Positions 16,909 to 25,376 of a stretch of 64,000 nt of DNA are shown here, one piece after another. The stretch covers positions 2,542,001 to 2,606,000 of the forward strand of contig NZ_AP027291.1 in assembly GCF_030295745.1 (NCBI RefSeq). The letters run 5' to 3'. The notes under the pieces were generated by a model that saw nothing but the letters and a program-made list of their open reading frames with translations, was not told the DNA's origin and made no database searches. The position numbers and the translations under genes are program-made. Within the stretch, counting starts at the first letter, position 1, and each line of letters begins with the position of its first letter. The stretch is from Mycolicibacterium sp. TUM20985 (lineage in GTDB: Bacteria; Actinomycetota; Actinomycetes; Mycobacteriales; Mycobacteriaceae).

Positions 16909-17043
16909 CTATGTGGCCGCACGTCTACAGCGCTCCGAGCAATAGACGACCTGCTCCCACTGTCCGCGGGCGCGCCACTTCTTGCGGTTCGCGAACGGTC
17001 GCTGGCACACGACGCAGAGCTTCTGCTCGGTGTTCTTCTGCAC
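16909..17043 (-). CDS. DUF2256 zinc-binding protein (44 aa)
   Basis: The 44 residues match DUF2256 throughout: [20 protein letters not shown] followed by [14 protein letters not shown]. The CxxC and CxxxC pairs form a treble-clef-like zinc site. The start is a GTG at 17041-17043; the next upstream codons have no better start. DUF2256 genes often accompany cryptochrome/photolyase genes elsewhere, but none is present here. It is easily missed because of its length. Confidence 0.8.
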   Translation of the reverse strand: MQKNTEQKLCVVCQRPFANRKKWRARGQWEQVVYCSERCRRAAT

Positions 17044-17071
17044 GATCTCCCTCAGCTCCCCGTGCCGTCGT

Positions 17072-17965
17072 TCACTGGTAGCGCCGCGGAACCGTCCACG
17101 GTCTGCCGAACTCCTCGTCGAAGCGTTCGGGATCGAACGGGCTGTCGCCCCCGGCGGGAAAGCTCGTCAACTCACCGAACACCACGCGTCCATCGACGTC
17201 GTAGAGATCGACCCGTACGAAGTCGGTGTCGGCGCCGAGCCGTTCGGCCAGACCGATCATCTCGTCGAGGCAGGCCGGCCTGGGGGGCCGCGGATCGGCC
17301 CACGGCGAACCGCCGCTGAGCGGGAGGTGCTCCCAATCGGGGTGGAAGAAGTCCTGCGTCCGACGACCGAACCGCCCGCCGTCGACCTCGACGAAGCAGC
17401 AGCGGCCGTGAAACACGAAGAGCTTGTAGTCGTCCGGTATCTCGCCGTCCGCCCCGGCGAGCATCTCCTCGACGATCACTTGCCGAGGCACCTGGCCGTA
17501 CACCCACTCCCGGTTCGGGCCCTGCCCGTAGAGCTGCGCCAACCAGCCTTCGGCGATGCGGATGACGTCGTCCCGGGACGCGTGCTCGGGCAAGACGTGT
17601 CGGTACACCCAACTCCCCGGCTCGGTCGGCAGGCGCGCGTCCCGCGGTGCGCGTTCGGAGACGACGATGGCCGCGCCGCTGCCATGCGTCGGCTTGACCA
17701 CGTAGGCGTCGGGCAGTGTCGTCTCGCGCAGCGATCCGGGTTTCGCGGTGATGGAGTACGCGTGCGGAAGATATTGAGCGCCAACGGTGTTCGATACGTA
17801 ATCACGCACCCCCGCCTTGTCGGCGAAGGTGACGACGAGCTGTCGACGATCACGCAACATCTTGTAGCGCACCTTCTCGCGAAAGGTCACGGGGCGGCGC
17901 GTGCGCCAGAGGCGAACTCCGCGTACTACTCTGCTCCGCTCGCGCCAGCGGACGCCGTCAGTCAC
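17072..17965 (-). CDS. TupA-like ATP-grasp protein
   Basis: A 297-residue ATP-grasp enzyme. It has [20 protein letters not shown] and KAGVRDYV at the N-terminus, [17 protein letters not shown] (nucleotide-binding Lys and flexible loop) and [20 protein letters not shown] (metal-binding Asp/Glu/Asn-like region). Relatives are TupA teichuronopeptide-type ligases and glycan-associated ATP-grasp proteins, so ligation of an amino acid or acid to a cell-surface polymer is likely. The GTG/ATG start at 17965 leaves 47 bp to the divergent FKBP lipoprotein gene. Confidence 0.82.
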   Translation of the reverse strand: MTDGVRWRERSRVVRGVRLWRTRRPVTFREKVRYKMLRDRRQLVVTFADKAGVRDYVSNTVGAQYLPHAYSITAKPGSLRETTLPDAYVVKPTHGSGAAIVVSERAPRDARLPTEPGSWVYRHVLPEHASRDDVIRIAEGWLAQLYGQGPNREWVYGQVPRQVIVEEMLAGADGEIPDDYKLFVFHGRCCFVEVDGGRFGRRTQDFFHPDWEHLPLSGGSPWADPRPPRPACLDEMIGLAERLGADTDFVRVDLYDVDGRVVFGELTSFPAGGDSPFDPERFDEEFGRPWTVPRRYQ

Positions 17966-18012
17966 GTGCCCAGGCTACGGCCGGGCGCGACACGGCTGCG
18001 GGCGGATGTAGC

Positions 18013-18642
18013 GTGGCGACCGTGAATTCATCTCGCAGGTCCACCTCCGTTGCGTTCGTGGCATGTGCCGCACCGCTGGTCATCATGCTCGCCGCGTGCG
18101 GCTCCGACGCGGACGCCGAACCGGCCACGGCCGGCAGCTCGTCCACCGTCGCGGCACCAGGCCCCGCGCCCGCGGCCGACGCCACGTGTCCGACGGCTGC
18201 GCCCGTGGCAGGTGGCCAACCCGAGTGGACGTTAGCCGGGACGACCGGGACCCTTGCGGTGACCGGATCGACCGACGCCGCAGCGCCGGAGGTCAAGGTC
18301 GAGGGACCGTTCAGCGTGGCCGAGACCCAGGTCCACACCCTGCAGGCCGGTAACGGCCCGGTCGTCACGGACACCGCGGTGGTCAACGTCTGCTACATGG
18401 GTGTCAACGGACGCGACGGCGCCGTGTTCGACAGCAGCTACCAACGCGGTGAGCCCGCGGAGTTCCCGCTCGACGGGGTCGTGCCGGGCTTCCAGAAGGC
18501 GATCGCCGGGCAGAACGTCGGATCGACCGTCGCGGTCGCGATGGCCCCCGCCGACGGCTACCCCGAGGGTCAGCCCGCAGCAGGCATCCAAAAGGGCGAC
18601 TCGCTAGTCTTCGCGATCAAGATCCTGGGCGTCACCGGCTGA
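18013..18642 (+). CDS. FKBP-type peptidyl-prolyl isomerase lipoprotein
   Basis: A 209-residue exported protein. The lipobox MLAAC places the lipidated Cys at about residue 29, followed by a Ala/Pro linker. The FKBP domain (about 95-209) shows VVNVCYMGVNGRDGAVFDSS, VVPGFQKAIAGQNVGSTVAV and DSLVFAIKILGV. It should help fold periplasmic or envelope proteins. The start is one of two GTGs, 18013 or 18022. A single cell-wall-facing chaperone gene; the next gene is 50 bp on. Confidence 0.88.
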   Translation: MATVNSSRRSTSVAFVACAAPLVIMLAACGSDADAEPATAGSSSTVAAPGPAPAADATCPTAAPVAGGQPEWTLAGTTGTLAVTGSTDAAAPEVKVEGPFSVAETQVHTLQAGNGPVVTDTAVVNVCYMGVNGRDGAVFDSSYQRGEPAEFPLDGVVPGFQKAIAGQNVGSTVAVAMAPADGYPEGQPAAGIQKGDSLVFAIKILGVTG

Positions 18643-18692
18643 GTTTGGCCCATCCGCCCCGCTCACCACGGTTCGTCGGGAAGACTCCGGAC

Positions 18693-19025
18693 ATGAGTAT
18701 CCGACGCACCGCTCTGGCAGTCGTCTGGGTGGGTGCCGTGGTCATCGGAGGCGCGGGAACTGCAGGGGCTGCGCCTCCCCCGCCGACCCCGCAGCAGGAC
18801 AGTGCGGAGTGGACCGTCACCGACGGCTACTTCGTCAAGCAGATCGCCTGCACGCCGGATACACCCGGTGATCCGGTGGCCATCACCTGGGATGCCCCCG
18901 GATTCATCCCGTGGCTCGGTGGGACGGGGATGATCCACGACGCCAACCCCCAGCTGGGCGGTCAGTTCTCGACCCACTGGGTGCCGGTGCCCGGCTACTG
19001 GGACGTGGCGTACGAGTTCTGCTGA
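18693..19025 (+). CDS. Small exported protein of unknown function
   Basis: A 110-residue protein. A signal peptide (MSIRRTALAVVWVGAVVIGG, cleavage near AGA-APP) precedes a ~80-residue mature domain with Trp, Gly and two Cys (QIACTPDTPG and the C-terminal YEFC), likely a disulfide. It is a small mycobacterial secreted protein type with no named domain recognised. The frame is open further upstream, but the signal peptide fixes the ATG at 18693. Confidence 0.72.
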   Translation: MSIRRTALAVVWVGAVVIGGAGTAGAAPPPPTPQQDSAEWTVTDGYFVKQIACTPDTPGDPVAITWDAPGFIPWLGGTGMIHDANPQLGGQFSTHWVPVPGYWDVAYEFC

Positions 19026-19059
19026 CGACGGTGTTCACGCGATCGCTAACCTATGGCCC

Positions 19060-19311
19060 ATGACCGATGACCGCGTGCCCGGCGGCGTCGTGCACGACTT
19101 GCCCGACGACCTCCACGGCGCATTGATCGCCAACGACACCGCACTCGACGCGTGGAAGGACATCACACCCCTGGCGCGCAATGAGTTCATCTGCTGGGTC
19201 GAGGACGCCAAGCAGGCGAAGACCAGGGAACGCCGGATCCGTCGGACCCAGGAGGAATTAGAGGAAGGCAAGCGCCGGCCGTGCTGTTGGCCGGGGTGCA
19301 AGCACCGCTAG
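19060..19311 (+). CDS. YdeI/OmpD-associated family protein
   Basis: The 83 residues match the C-terminal part of the YdeI/OmpD-associated (bacteriocin-protection) family: DLHGALIANDTALDAWKDIT, PLARNEFICWVEDAKQAKTR, then RIRRTQEELEEGKRRPCCWP. The family's short single-domain form is typical in actinobacteria. The stop region overlaps the converging proline-rich gene by four bases. Function is poorly understood. Confidence 0.75.
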   Translation: MTDDRVPGGVVHDLPDDLHGALIANDTALDAWKDITPLARNEFICWVEDAKQAKTRERRIRRTQEELEEGKRRPCCWPGCKHR

Positions 19312-19880
19312 GGGACGATCGGTGGTGCCGCCGGATCGACGGGTGCCGGTGCCTCGACGCCGGGGGGCGGCGGGCCGTTCAGCGGGTAGTACCCGGGCGG
19401 CAAAGCGGGTCCGCCGGTGTTGGGGGCGGCCTGGACCGGTGCCGTATTGGACTCGGGGTAGTTCAGCGAGACGAATCCGGGCGGCAGTGGTGGCGGCGGG
19501 CCGGCGCCAGGCGGCGGCGGCGCCCCGGCGGGCATGCCGTCGGGCGAATCGCCAACGCCGTACGGGTCCTTCGCCTGATGCCAGGCGTCCTTGATGAATC
19601 CCAGGGGACCGGAACCCGAGCCGTAGGACTGGTTCGCGATCTCCGGCACCATCGGCGCACCGACGGGTGGAGGTGCGGGCGGGGCGTCTCCCCCGGCAAC
19701 GAGTTGCTGGGCCGGCGCTGGCGGCGGCGGCGCATCGGGAGCACCCGGTACCGGCGTGAAGGGCACTTCTGGGTCGGCTGCGGCCTGGGCGGCCATCGCC
19801 AGCGACCCGCCGGCGATGAGCATGCCCGCGAAGACGAGCTTTGCGGCGTTGGCGGCTATGACCCGCTGTCCTTCAGTCAT
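19308..19880 (-). CDS. Exported proline-rich protein
   Basis: A 190-residue protein. A signal peptide (AAKLVFAGMLIAGGSLAMAA, cleavage near AAA-DPE) is followed by a Pro/Ala/Gly-rich chain with a small central motif (SGPLGFIKDAWHQAKDPYGV). This composition is common among mycobacterial cell-wall-exposed proteins. The ATG at 19880 overlaps the end of the S4 gene by eight bases, suggesting translational coupling. Confidence 0.78.
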   Translation of the reverse strand: MTEGQRVIAANAAKLVFAGMLIAGGSLAMAAQAAADPEVPFTPVPGAPDAPPPPAPAQQLVAGGDAPPAPPPVGAPMVPEIANQSYGSGSGPLGFIKDAWHQAKDPYGVGDSPDGMPAGAPPPPGAGPPPPLPPGFVSLNYPESNTAPVQAAPNTGGPALPPGYYPLNGPPPPGVEAPAPVDPAAPPIVP

Positions 19881-20340
19881 GTATCCCGTTCGTCCTCTCC
19901 GATGGCGCTGCGTCATCGTCCCACACATCGACGTCGAGCGACCCGACATCGTTGCCCAGAACGGGTCCGGCCTGGCTGGCCCGCCACCTGTCGAGCGCTC
20001 GCCGGTCCCGCTTCGTGGGTCGACCGGCGCCTCGCTCACGGAACGCGACCGGCACCGTGACGGCCGTCGGAGGGGGCGCGGGCGTGCGATCGAGGAAGCA
20101 CGTCACGGCGTCGGCGGCACCGACGCGCTTCTGGATGACCCGCACCACTTCGACGATCCGCGTGGTCTCCCCGACGCGCGCCCGCACCTCGTCACCGGGT
20201 GACACCGTCGTCGACGGCTTCGCCGGGCGATCGTTGATCCTGACGTGACCGCCCCGGCACGCGGCGGCGGCGTCGGGTCTGGTCTTGGTCAACCGAACGG
20301 CCCACAGCCACCGGTCCACGCGTGTCGATTCGGGGGTCAT
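19873..20340 (-). CDS. S4-domain RNA-binding protein (Hsp15-like)
   Basis: A 155-residue protein with an N-terminal S4 domain (RVDRWLWAVRLTKTRPDAAA, then CRGGHVRINDRPAKPSTTVSPGD), like HslR/Hsp15, which binds stalled 50S subunits carrying nascent chains. The C-terminal ~70 residues are Arg-rich then acidic. Its ATG overlaps the stop of the DUF2993 gene (TGATG), so it is part of the minus-strand run that starts with the ArsR gene. Confidence 0.85.
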   Translation of the reverse strand: MTPESTRVDRWLWAVRLTKTRPDAAAACRGGHVRINDRPAKPSTTVSPGDEVRARVGETTRIVEVVRVIQKRVGAADAVTCFLDRTPAPPPTAVTVPVAFRERGAGRPTKRDRRALDRWRASQAGPVLGNDVGSLDVDVWDDDAAPSERTNGIHD

Positions 20341-21281
20341 CAGAGCCGGGCGAAGCAGGCGTCGGCGTCGTCGCGGGGAATCGAGGCGTCCCGTGTCGAG
20401 AACGTGCCGACGACGCCGGTGGCCGTCACCTGCACGCTGTCGGCATGAATGCCGAGCGGGTACTGCGCGTTCAGCTTGGCGGTCAAGTCGTCGAGCGCGG
20501 TCTGCACGGCGTCCTTCGCCAGCGGACCGGTGACGTCGAGGACCTGCAGGGCGAGGTCGCCGTCGGTCACCACCGGCTTCGCCGTGACGGTGATGCTCCC
20601 GGCCTCCAGGTTGAGCGTGCCCGCGGCGGCGTCGGTGGTCACCGCGGTGACCAGGTTGCCCACTCCGGGCAGGTTGGCGGCGACGGTGTCCTTGATGCCA
20701 GCGGCCGTCCACGTCAACGTGGCGTCCAGGGAACCGATCGTGCCCTTGGAGTCCGAGGTGCCCTGCAACCGGACGTCGGAGACGGTGACGTCGGCCTGCA
20801 TGCCCTTCGCGTCCTGCACGTTGTCGCCGTCGGTGGCGACCGAGATGTTGGTGTAGTGGCCGGTGACGTGCTGCCACAGGAACGGCGGATTGACGCCGAA
20901 CGAGACCGTCGCCCCGTCCCTGACGACGCATTCGGCGACGTCGACCAGGAGGGCGTCCACTCGGTGTCTCGCATACAGCTCGGCACCGGCCAGACCGCCG
21001 ACGACGATGGCCAGCACGATGATCGCGATGAGGGCGAGTGACAGCGGTTCGCGCAGCCACGACCGCTTCTTGTTCGGCGGATCGTCGGTGGGGGGCGGCG
21101 GGACGACGGGTCGAGGGCTCCGCGGGATTCGCTCGGTGGGGACGGCGTCATCCGGGCGGCGGAACCGCTCGGTGGGCGGTTCGGGTCGCGGGGGGCGCGG
21201 AATCCGCCGGGTCGGGGCATCGGGACGGACGGGTTCACGCCGCTCCCCCGGTCGCCAGGGACCCTGCGGCGGTGTCGTCAC
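20340..21281 (-). CDS. DUF2993 (LmeA-like) membrane-anchored phospholipid-binding protein
   Basis: A 313-residue protein. Residues 1-75 are a cytoplasmic Pro/Arg-rich region with TERFRR/TERIPR repeats. One transmembrane helix lies at about 79-101 (LSLALIAIIVLAIVVGGLAG), followed by a periplasmic DUF2993 domain (SFGVNPPFLWQHVTGHYTNI, VTVSDVRLQGTSDSKGTIGS). LmeA, a family member, supports lipomannan elongation in mycobacteria; this protein may not be the orthologue. GTG at 21279-21281 is the best start. Confidence 0.8.
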   Translation of the reverse strand: MTTPPQGPWRPGERREPVRPDAPTRRIPRPPRPEPPTERFRRPDDAVPTERIPRSPRPVVPPPPTDDPPNKKRSWLREPLSLALIAIIVLAIVVGGLAGAELYARHRVDALLVDVAECVVRDGATVSFGVNPPFLWQHVTGHYTNISVATDGDNVQDAKGMQADVTVSDVRLQGTSDSKGTIGSLDATLTWTAAGIKDTVAANLPGVGNLVTAVTTDAAAGTLNLEAGSITVTAKPVVTDGDLALQVLDVTGPLAKDAVQTALDDLTAKLNAQYPLGIHADSVQVTATGVVGTFSTRDASIPRDDADACFARL

Positions 21282-21322
21282 CCCACCGATTGTGCCCCAC
21301 GCCGGCCCGGCCAGGGCCGGTG

Positions 21323-22486
21323 TCAGGTCCGGGTGTCGAGGGAGATCACGCTGATGTCGGGCGGCGCACCGACTCGGACCGGCGGGCCCCAGTAGCCGGC
21401 TCCGCGCGTTACGTACAGCTGGGTGTCGTCCACGGCGGACAACCCGGCCAGCGCCGGTTGCACGGCGCCGACGATGTAGTGGAAGGGCCACATCTGGCCG
21501 CCATGGGTGTGACCGGACAACTGGAGGTCGACGCCCCGCTCGGCGGCCTTGGTCACCTGCACCGGTTGGTGGGCGAGCAGGACCGTCGGCCGGGACGGGT
21601 CCACGCCTGCGAGGGCGCGGTCGAAGTCGGGTGGGTCCCCCTCGGAGGCGCCTGCCACGTCGTTGACCCCGGCCAGGTCGAAGGCCGCGGCACCCCGACG
21701 AATCACGGTGTTCTCGTTGCGGAGCGGCTGTACCCCCAGCCGCTCGAGCTCGCGTAGCCAGGACGATGGATCCTCGACGAAGTACTCGTGGTTGCCCGTG
21801 ACGAAGAACGAGCCTTCTCGGGACGTCAAGTCCCGCAACGGTTCTGCAGCAGATCCGAGTTCGGCGACCGTTCCGTCGACCAGGTCGCCGACGATCGCGA
21901 TGAGATCGGGTTCGGTCTCGTTGATCATCCGGACGATTCGTTCGGTGTGCGCCCGTCCGGCCAGCGGGCCCAGATGGATGTCGGACACCACGGCGATCCG
22001 AAACCCGTTGAACGCCGGGTCGATCCGGCGCAGGCGCACCGGTACGTGCAACACGTTGGGCGGGCCGAGCGCGTTGGCCGCGCCGAATCCGACCACGCCG
22101 ACGGATGCGGCGCCGGCCGCCACCGCCCCGGCCCGCGCGAGGAACAGCCGGCGGTTGACGCCCTGGGGCCCGGTGGGCGCCTCGGGTGCCTCGGGTGCCG
22201 ACCAGCGCCGCAACGCCCAATGGGCCGGCTCCAGCACGAGAAGGCTCAGGAACAGATAGACGATCAGACCGAACCACAGATAGCCGGGCCAGGTGAACCA
22301 GGCCGACGCGGTGTACCCAAGCCGGTCCGGAAGGGTCAGTGCGGCGATCAGCAATGCCGCCAGTGCGATCAGCAGGCCGGTGAGGAGCCAGCGCATCGGC
22401 CCGGCGGCGGTCGTGTCCTTGACCATCCGCTTCCACACGTAGACGTGCATCAGCCCGAGGACCGTGCTCAAGACGACGAAGAACAT
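21323..22486 (-). CDS. Membrane metallophosphoesterase
   Basis: A 387-residue protein with three N-terminal transmembrane helices (residues about 1-20, 33-52 and 66-88), a further hydrophobic segment near 115-135 and a calcineurin-like phosphoesterase domain. All metal motifs are present: SDIHLG, GDLVDG, GNHEYF, LLAHQP and SGHTHGGQ. It resembles YkuE/YaeI-type phosphodiesterases acting at the membrane surface. The gene starts four bases after the ddaH stop and belongs to the same run. Confidence 0.88.
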   Translation of the reverse strand: MFFVVLSTVLGLMHVYVWKRMVKDTTAAGPMRWLLTGLLIALAALLIAALTLPDRLGYTASAWFTWPGYLWFGLIVYLFLSLLVLEPAHWALRRWSAPEAPEAPTGPQGVNRRLFLARAGAVAAGAASVGVVGFGAANALGPPNVLHVPVRLRRIDPAFNGFRIAVVSDIHLGPLAGRAHTERIVRMINETEPDLIAIVGDLVDGTVAELGSAAEPLRDLTSREGSFFVTGNHEYFVEDPSSWLRELERLGVQPLRNENTVIRRGAAAFDLAGVNDVAGASEGDPPDFDRALAGVDPSRPTVLLAHQPVQVTKAAERGVDLQLSGHTHGGQMWPFHYIVGAVQPALAGLSAVDDTQLYVTRGAGYWGPPVRVGAPPDISVISLDTRT

Positions 22487-22490
22487 CGGG

Positions 22491-23255
22491 TCAGCGCACC
22501 CGCACGCTCAGGCAGGTGACGCAGCCCTCGAGCTTCTCGTATTCCGAGACGTCGACGAGTTCGAGCCGGTAGCCGCGATCGGCGAACATCGCGGCCGTGC
22601 GGGGCGCCGCGGAACTCATCAGCAGCAGGTCGTCGTCGAGGATCACCACATGGGCGCCGGGTTCCTCGGGGACGGCGAGGAACGTCGGGAACAGGCCGGG
22701 ATCGTCGACGACGGGTGCGTACCCGATCACGGTGCCGTCGGGCAGCGCCGTGACCGCGCTCTTCAGGTGCAGCGCACGGGTGAGTGGCACCGGGGTGACG
22801 GTGTAGCCGCGGGGTGCGACGAGGCGGGCCAGCTGCTCGATCGCCGGCGCATCGGTGGTGCCGCTGAGCCCGACGTACACGTGCGGGCCGATCTTCAGCA
22901 CGTCACCACCGTCCAGCGTGCCCTCGGTGATCGCGGCTGCCTCGAACCCGAGATCCTCCACCGTGCGCCGCACCGCGGTGACCTCTGGATTGCGGGCGGG
23001 TTGCCGGGGATTGGTGAACACCGCCAGGTCGCCGAACATCACCACGGTGTCCTCGACGAAGACGCAGTCGGGCATCGTGTCGTCGGCGTCGATCACCACC
23101 GTGGGCCAACCGCTGCGGTGCAACGCCGCCACGTAGCCGTCCCACTGCCGCTTGGCGAGTTCGAGCTCGACGGGGTGGCGCTCGATGAACGTGACGATGC
23201 CGTCGGCCAAGGTCTGCGCCGGTCGACGCACCAGCGCGTACGGACGATCAGGCAC
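22491..23255 (-). CDS. ddaH: Dimethylarginine dimethylaminohydrolase
   Basis: A 254-residue amidinotransferase-fold hydrolase converting methylated arginines to citrulline and methylamines. Seen: DTMPDCVFVEDTVVM (substrate-binding Asp/Glu), EGTLDGGDVLKIG, LHLKSAVTALPDG (catalytic His) and the C-terminal nucleophile segment EGCVTCLSVRVR. Length fits the family. Its start overlaps the SRPBCC gene by eight bases. The ArsR-SRPBCC-DDAH order suggests a regulated small operon; the inducing signal is unknown. Confidence 0.9.
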   Translation of the reverse strand: MPDRPYALVRRPAQTLADGIVTFIERHPVELELAKRQWDGYVAALHRSGWPTVVIDADDTMPDCVFVEDTVVMFGDLAVFTNPRQPARNPEVTAVRRTVEDLGFEAAAITEGTLDGGDVLKIGPHVYVGLSGTTDAPAIEQLARLVAPRGYTVTPVPLTRALHLKSAVTALPDGTVIGYAPVVDDPGLFPTFLAVPEEPGAHVVILDDDLLLMSSAAPRTAAMFADRGYRLELVDVSEYEKLEGCVTCLSVRVR

Positions 23256-23706
23256 GCCGCGTCACCTCGGTGTCCTGGCACAGATGGGCGGCGAGCTGAT
23301 CGGCCGTGGCGGTCCACCCGTACCGATGGTCCTCGAGTGCCTCGGGTGGCAGCAGCGAATGCTCGATCGACATCAGCGTCCGGTCGTCGCCGAGCGGTTC
23401 GAAGGCGACGTTGACGATGCTGACCGCCGTCGGATCCTGCCAGCCCGAGTGGCTCCAGGTGAAGCGCAGCAGGCGGGGCCGATCGATGGCCAGGAAGTGT
23501 CCGATGATGAGCGTCACGTGCCCCAGCCGGTCGACGTCGAAACGTACCGTGCCCCCGACGCGGGGCTCGACGTCGATCGCGACGCACCGTGCCGGACGCG
23601 GACACATCCAGTCCGCCAACGACTCCGGGTCCAGCCACTCGTCGAACACCACCTCCGGCGTCGCAGGCATGACGCGCTGCACGCGGGCGGTCGCCACCTC
23701 GCTCAC
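23248..23706 (-). CDS. SRPBCC (AHSA1-like) domain protein
   Basis: The 152 residues form one AHSA1-type START/SRPBCC fold: ATPEVVFDEWLDPESLADWM, EPRVGGTVRFDV, LRFTWSHSGWQDPTAVSIVN, and the C-terminal RYGWTATADQLAAHL. Such proteins commonly pair with an ArsR repressor, as here. The GTG start overlaps the ArsR stop by four bases (GTGA). Confidence 0.85.
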   Translation of the reverse strand: MSEVATARVQRVMPATPEVVFDEWLDPESLADWMCPRPARCVAIDVEPRVGGTVRFDVDRLGHVTLIIGHFLAIDRPRLLRFTWSHSGWQDPTAVSIVNVAFEPLGDDRTLMSIEHSLLPPEALEDHRYGWTATADQLAAHLCQDTEVTRRA

Positions 23707-24035
23707 CGTGTCCCCCGCTTCCGTCGTAGGCGGTCCGAAAGCGCATCGGCACGCGCCGACCAGAAGTCCGTCTGCTCACCGATCCACTGCTGAGCCGCGC
23801 TCAGCCCGTCGGGTTGCAAGGAGAACCAGTGCTCGCGGCCGCGCACCTCGCGGCGCACCAGGCCGGCAGATTCCAGGACACCGACGTGACGTGACACGCC
23901 CGCGAATGTCATCGGCAACGGAGCGGCCAGATCGGTCAGCCGGGCGTCGCCCCGGCGCAGCGCCTCCAGGAGGGCGCGGCGCGTGGGATCGGCGAGGGCG
24001 GAGTAGGTCCGGTCGAGCAACTGATCTTCAACCAC
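23703..24035 (-). CDS. ArsR-family repressor
   Basis: About 110 residues, all winged helix: LLDRTYSALADPTRRALLEA, GDARLTDLAAPLPMTFAGVS (recognition helix), HVGVLESAGLVRREVRGREH. No metal-binding Cys pair is seen, so it belongs to the SRPBCC-linked subgroup. Starts are ambiguous: GTG 24035 matches the family N-terminus; GTG 24053 and ATG 24077 are upstream. Two matching 18-bp dyads lie at 24027-24044 and 24084-24101, probably its own operators. Confidence 0.85.
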   Translation of the reverse strand: MVEDQLLDRTYSALADPTRRALLEALRRGDARLTDLAAPLPMTFAGVSRHVGVLESAGLVRREVRGREHWFSLQPDGLSAAQQWIGEQTDFWSARADALSDRLRRKRGTR

Positions 24036-24101
24036 CCTGTTGACTATACCCACGGTTCCGTGGTGTGCTTCCGTCATGAAACATTCAACAGATGTGTTGA
24101 A
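24027..24101. promoter_or_regulatory. Paired dyad operators between divergent ArsR and MDMPI genes
   Basis: TTCAACAGATGTGTTGAA at 24084-24101 is a perfect 7-bp-arm inverted repeat. TTCAACCACCCTGTTGAC at 24027-24044 has the same half-sites and the same 4-bp spacer. The 57-bp centre-to-centre distance spans the divergent promoter zone. The likely ligand is the adjacent ArsR repressor, controlling both directions. One site overlaps the chosen ArsR start and the other the MDMPI start, so true starts may lie further in. Confidence 0.6.
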
Positions 24102-24828
24102 CGACGACACGGTCCGCCCCGAAACCGTTGTCGCGCAGGCAAGGATCGTCTCGGCGCAGGAGTGGCAGGTAGCCGATCCGCGCCTGATCGCGCAGCAGTA
24201 CCAGAAGACGCGTGAACGCGTCGTCGGGCTCCTCGCCGACCCCGACGCCGACTGGACCGCACCGGTCGCTACATGTCCCGGATGGTCGGTCCGCGACGTC
24301 GTGGCGCACCTCGCCGCCGTGGCCGAGGACATCTCCGCCGGGACGCTGACGGGTGCCCCGACCGACGAGCAGACCGCCGCTCAGGTCGCGCGGTTCGACG
24401 GGCACGACCACGAGGGAATAGTCGCGGCGTGGACCGCAGCCGCGGGACGGCTGGACCGGAACGCCGCAGCGTCGGGTGTAGCTCCCCCGCTGGCCGACGC
24501 GGTCTGCCACGAGCACGACGTGCGCCACGCCCTGGGGCGGCCGGGCGCCAGAGATTCCGACGCGGTCTGGTCCGCCACCGAGCAGCTACTCACCATGTTG
24601 GTCACGCCCCGACCACTGCGGGTGATCGTCGAAGACGCCGAGTACGTCAGTGGCCCGGACGGGCCGGACGAAGTAATGCTTCGGACGACGCGTTTCGAGG
24701 CGGTGCGCTGGCGGACGGGCCGCCGCAGCCGTGCGCAGCTCGCGGCCATGAACTGGTCCGACGATCCAACGGAGGTCCTCGATCACCTCTATCTGTTCGG
24801 GCCGGCACGGCGCGACATCGCCGAATGA
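24076..24828 (+). CDS. Mycothiol-dependent maleylpyruvate-isomerase-family (DinB fold) protein
   Basis: About 250 residues. Core motif DPRLIAQQYQKTRERVVGLL ... TAPVATCPGWSVRDVVAHLAAVAEDISAG is the TIGR03083-type N-terminus with the metal-binding His. LADAVCHEHDVRHALGRPG supplies the second His pair. Family members use mycothiol as cofactor, or are DinB-like proteins of unknown activity. The start is uncertain: ATG 24076 is conventional, but the dyad at 24084-24101 would then be intragenic; a GTG/TTG near 24094-24099 would avoid that. Confidence 0.78.
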   Translation: MKHSTDVLNDDTVRPETVVAQARIVSAQEWQVADPRLIAQQYQKTRERVVGLLADPDADWTAPVATCPGWSVRDVVAHLAAVAEDISAGTLTGAPTDEQTAAQVARFDGHDHEGIVAAWTAAAGRLDRNAAASGVAPPLADAVCHEHDVRHALGRPGARDSDAVWSATEQLLTMLVTPRPLRVIVEDAEYVSGPDGPDEVMLRTTRFEAVRWRTGRRSRAQLAAMNWSDDPTEVLDHLYLFGPARRDIAE

Positions 24829-24913
24829 CGGCTGCGGGTACGGGTGCGGAAGACCCGGCAGCGGCGCGCACGGGTTAAGGTGAACGCGAGTCGGCCGAAT
24901 CGGTGGGAGCAAA

Positions 24914-25225
24914 ATGATCAACGTGAAGCGCGGAATGCTGGTCGTCGGCTGTGCCGTCGCATTCGCCGCCGCCCCTCTGGTCGCCGCCTCGCCGGCTGCC
25001 GCTAAGGACTGCCCGTACGGCACGGTGCCCACCAAGTTCGAGGGCGTGTGCGTTCAGGGCCAGGCCGGCGGATTCGGCGCCCCCGGCGTCGTCGTACCGC
25101 CGCAGGCCTCGATGCCCGGCGCCGTCGTCGACGAGAACTTCAATGGCTACGGCTCCGTGAACGGCATCCCCTGCACGCCCGGCAACGTGGGCAAGTGCAT
25201 CGCCCTGCAGCAGAGCCAGGGCTAG
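24914..25225 (+). CDS. Small exported cysteine-containing protein
   Basis: A 103-residue protein. A signal peptide (MLVVGCAVAFAAAPLVAASP, cleavage near AAA-KDC) precedes a Gly/Pro/Val-rich mature part with four cysteines (DCPYG, GVCVQG, IPCTPGN, GKCIAL). GGGAGC eight bases before the ATG is an acceptable ribosome-binding site. Unknown function; mycobacteria encode many such small secreted proteins. GGCCCG ... CGGGCC at 25239-25259 could be its terminator hairpin. Confidence 0.75.
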   Translation: MINVKRGMLVVGCAVAFAAAPLVAASPAAAKDCPYGTVPTKFEGVCVQGQAGGFGAPGVVVPPQASMPGAVVDENFNGYGSVNGIPCTPGNVGKCIALQQSQG

Positions 25226-25376
25226 GCGCCGACCCTCTGGCCCGTCAAGCGACCGGGCCGACATATCTCGAGTAACCCGCGCCTGCGTGATGGCGCGCGG
25301 GGAGACGAGATCGTCGTTTCGATCGCCCTGAGGTAAAGCAGTGACTTGTCGCGGCGCGGCCGCGAGGCTTCTGCCA

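Noticed and set aside
25239..25259. GGCCCG ... CGGGCC hairpin after the small exported gene
   Set aside because: Only six base pairs and no U-run; mentioned with the gene but not listed as a terminator.
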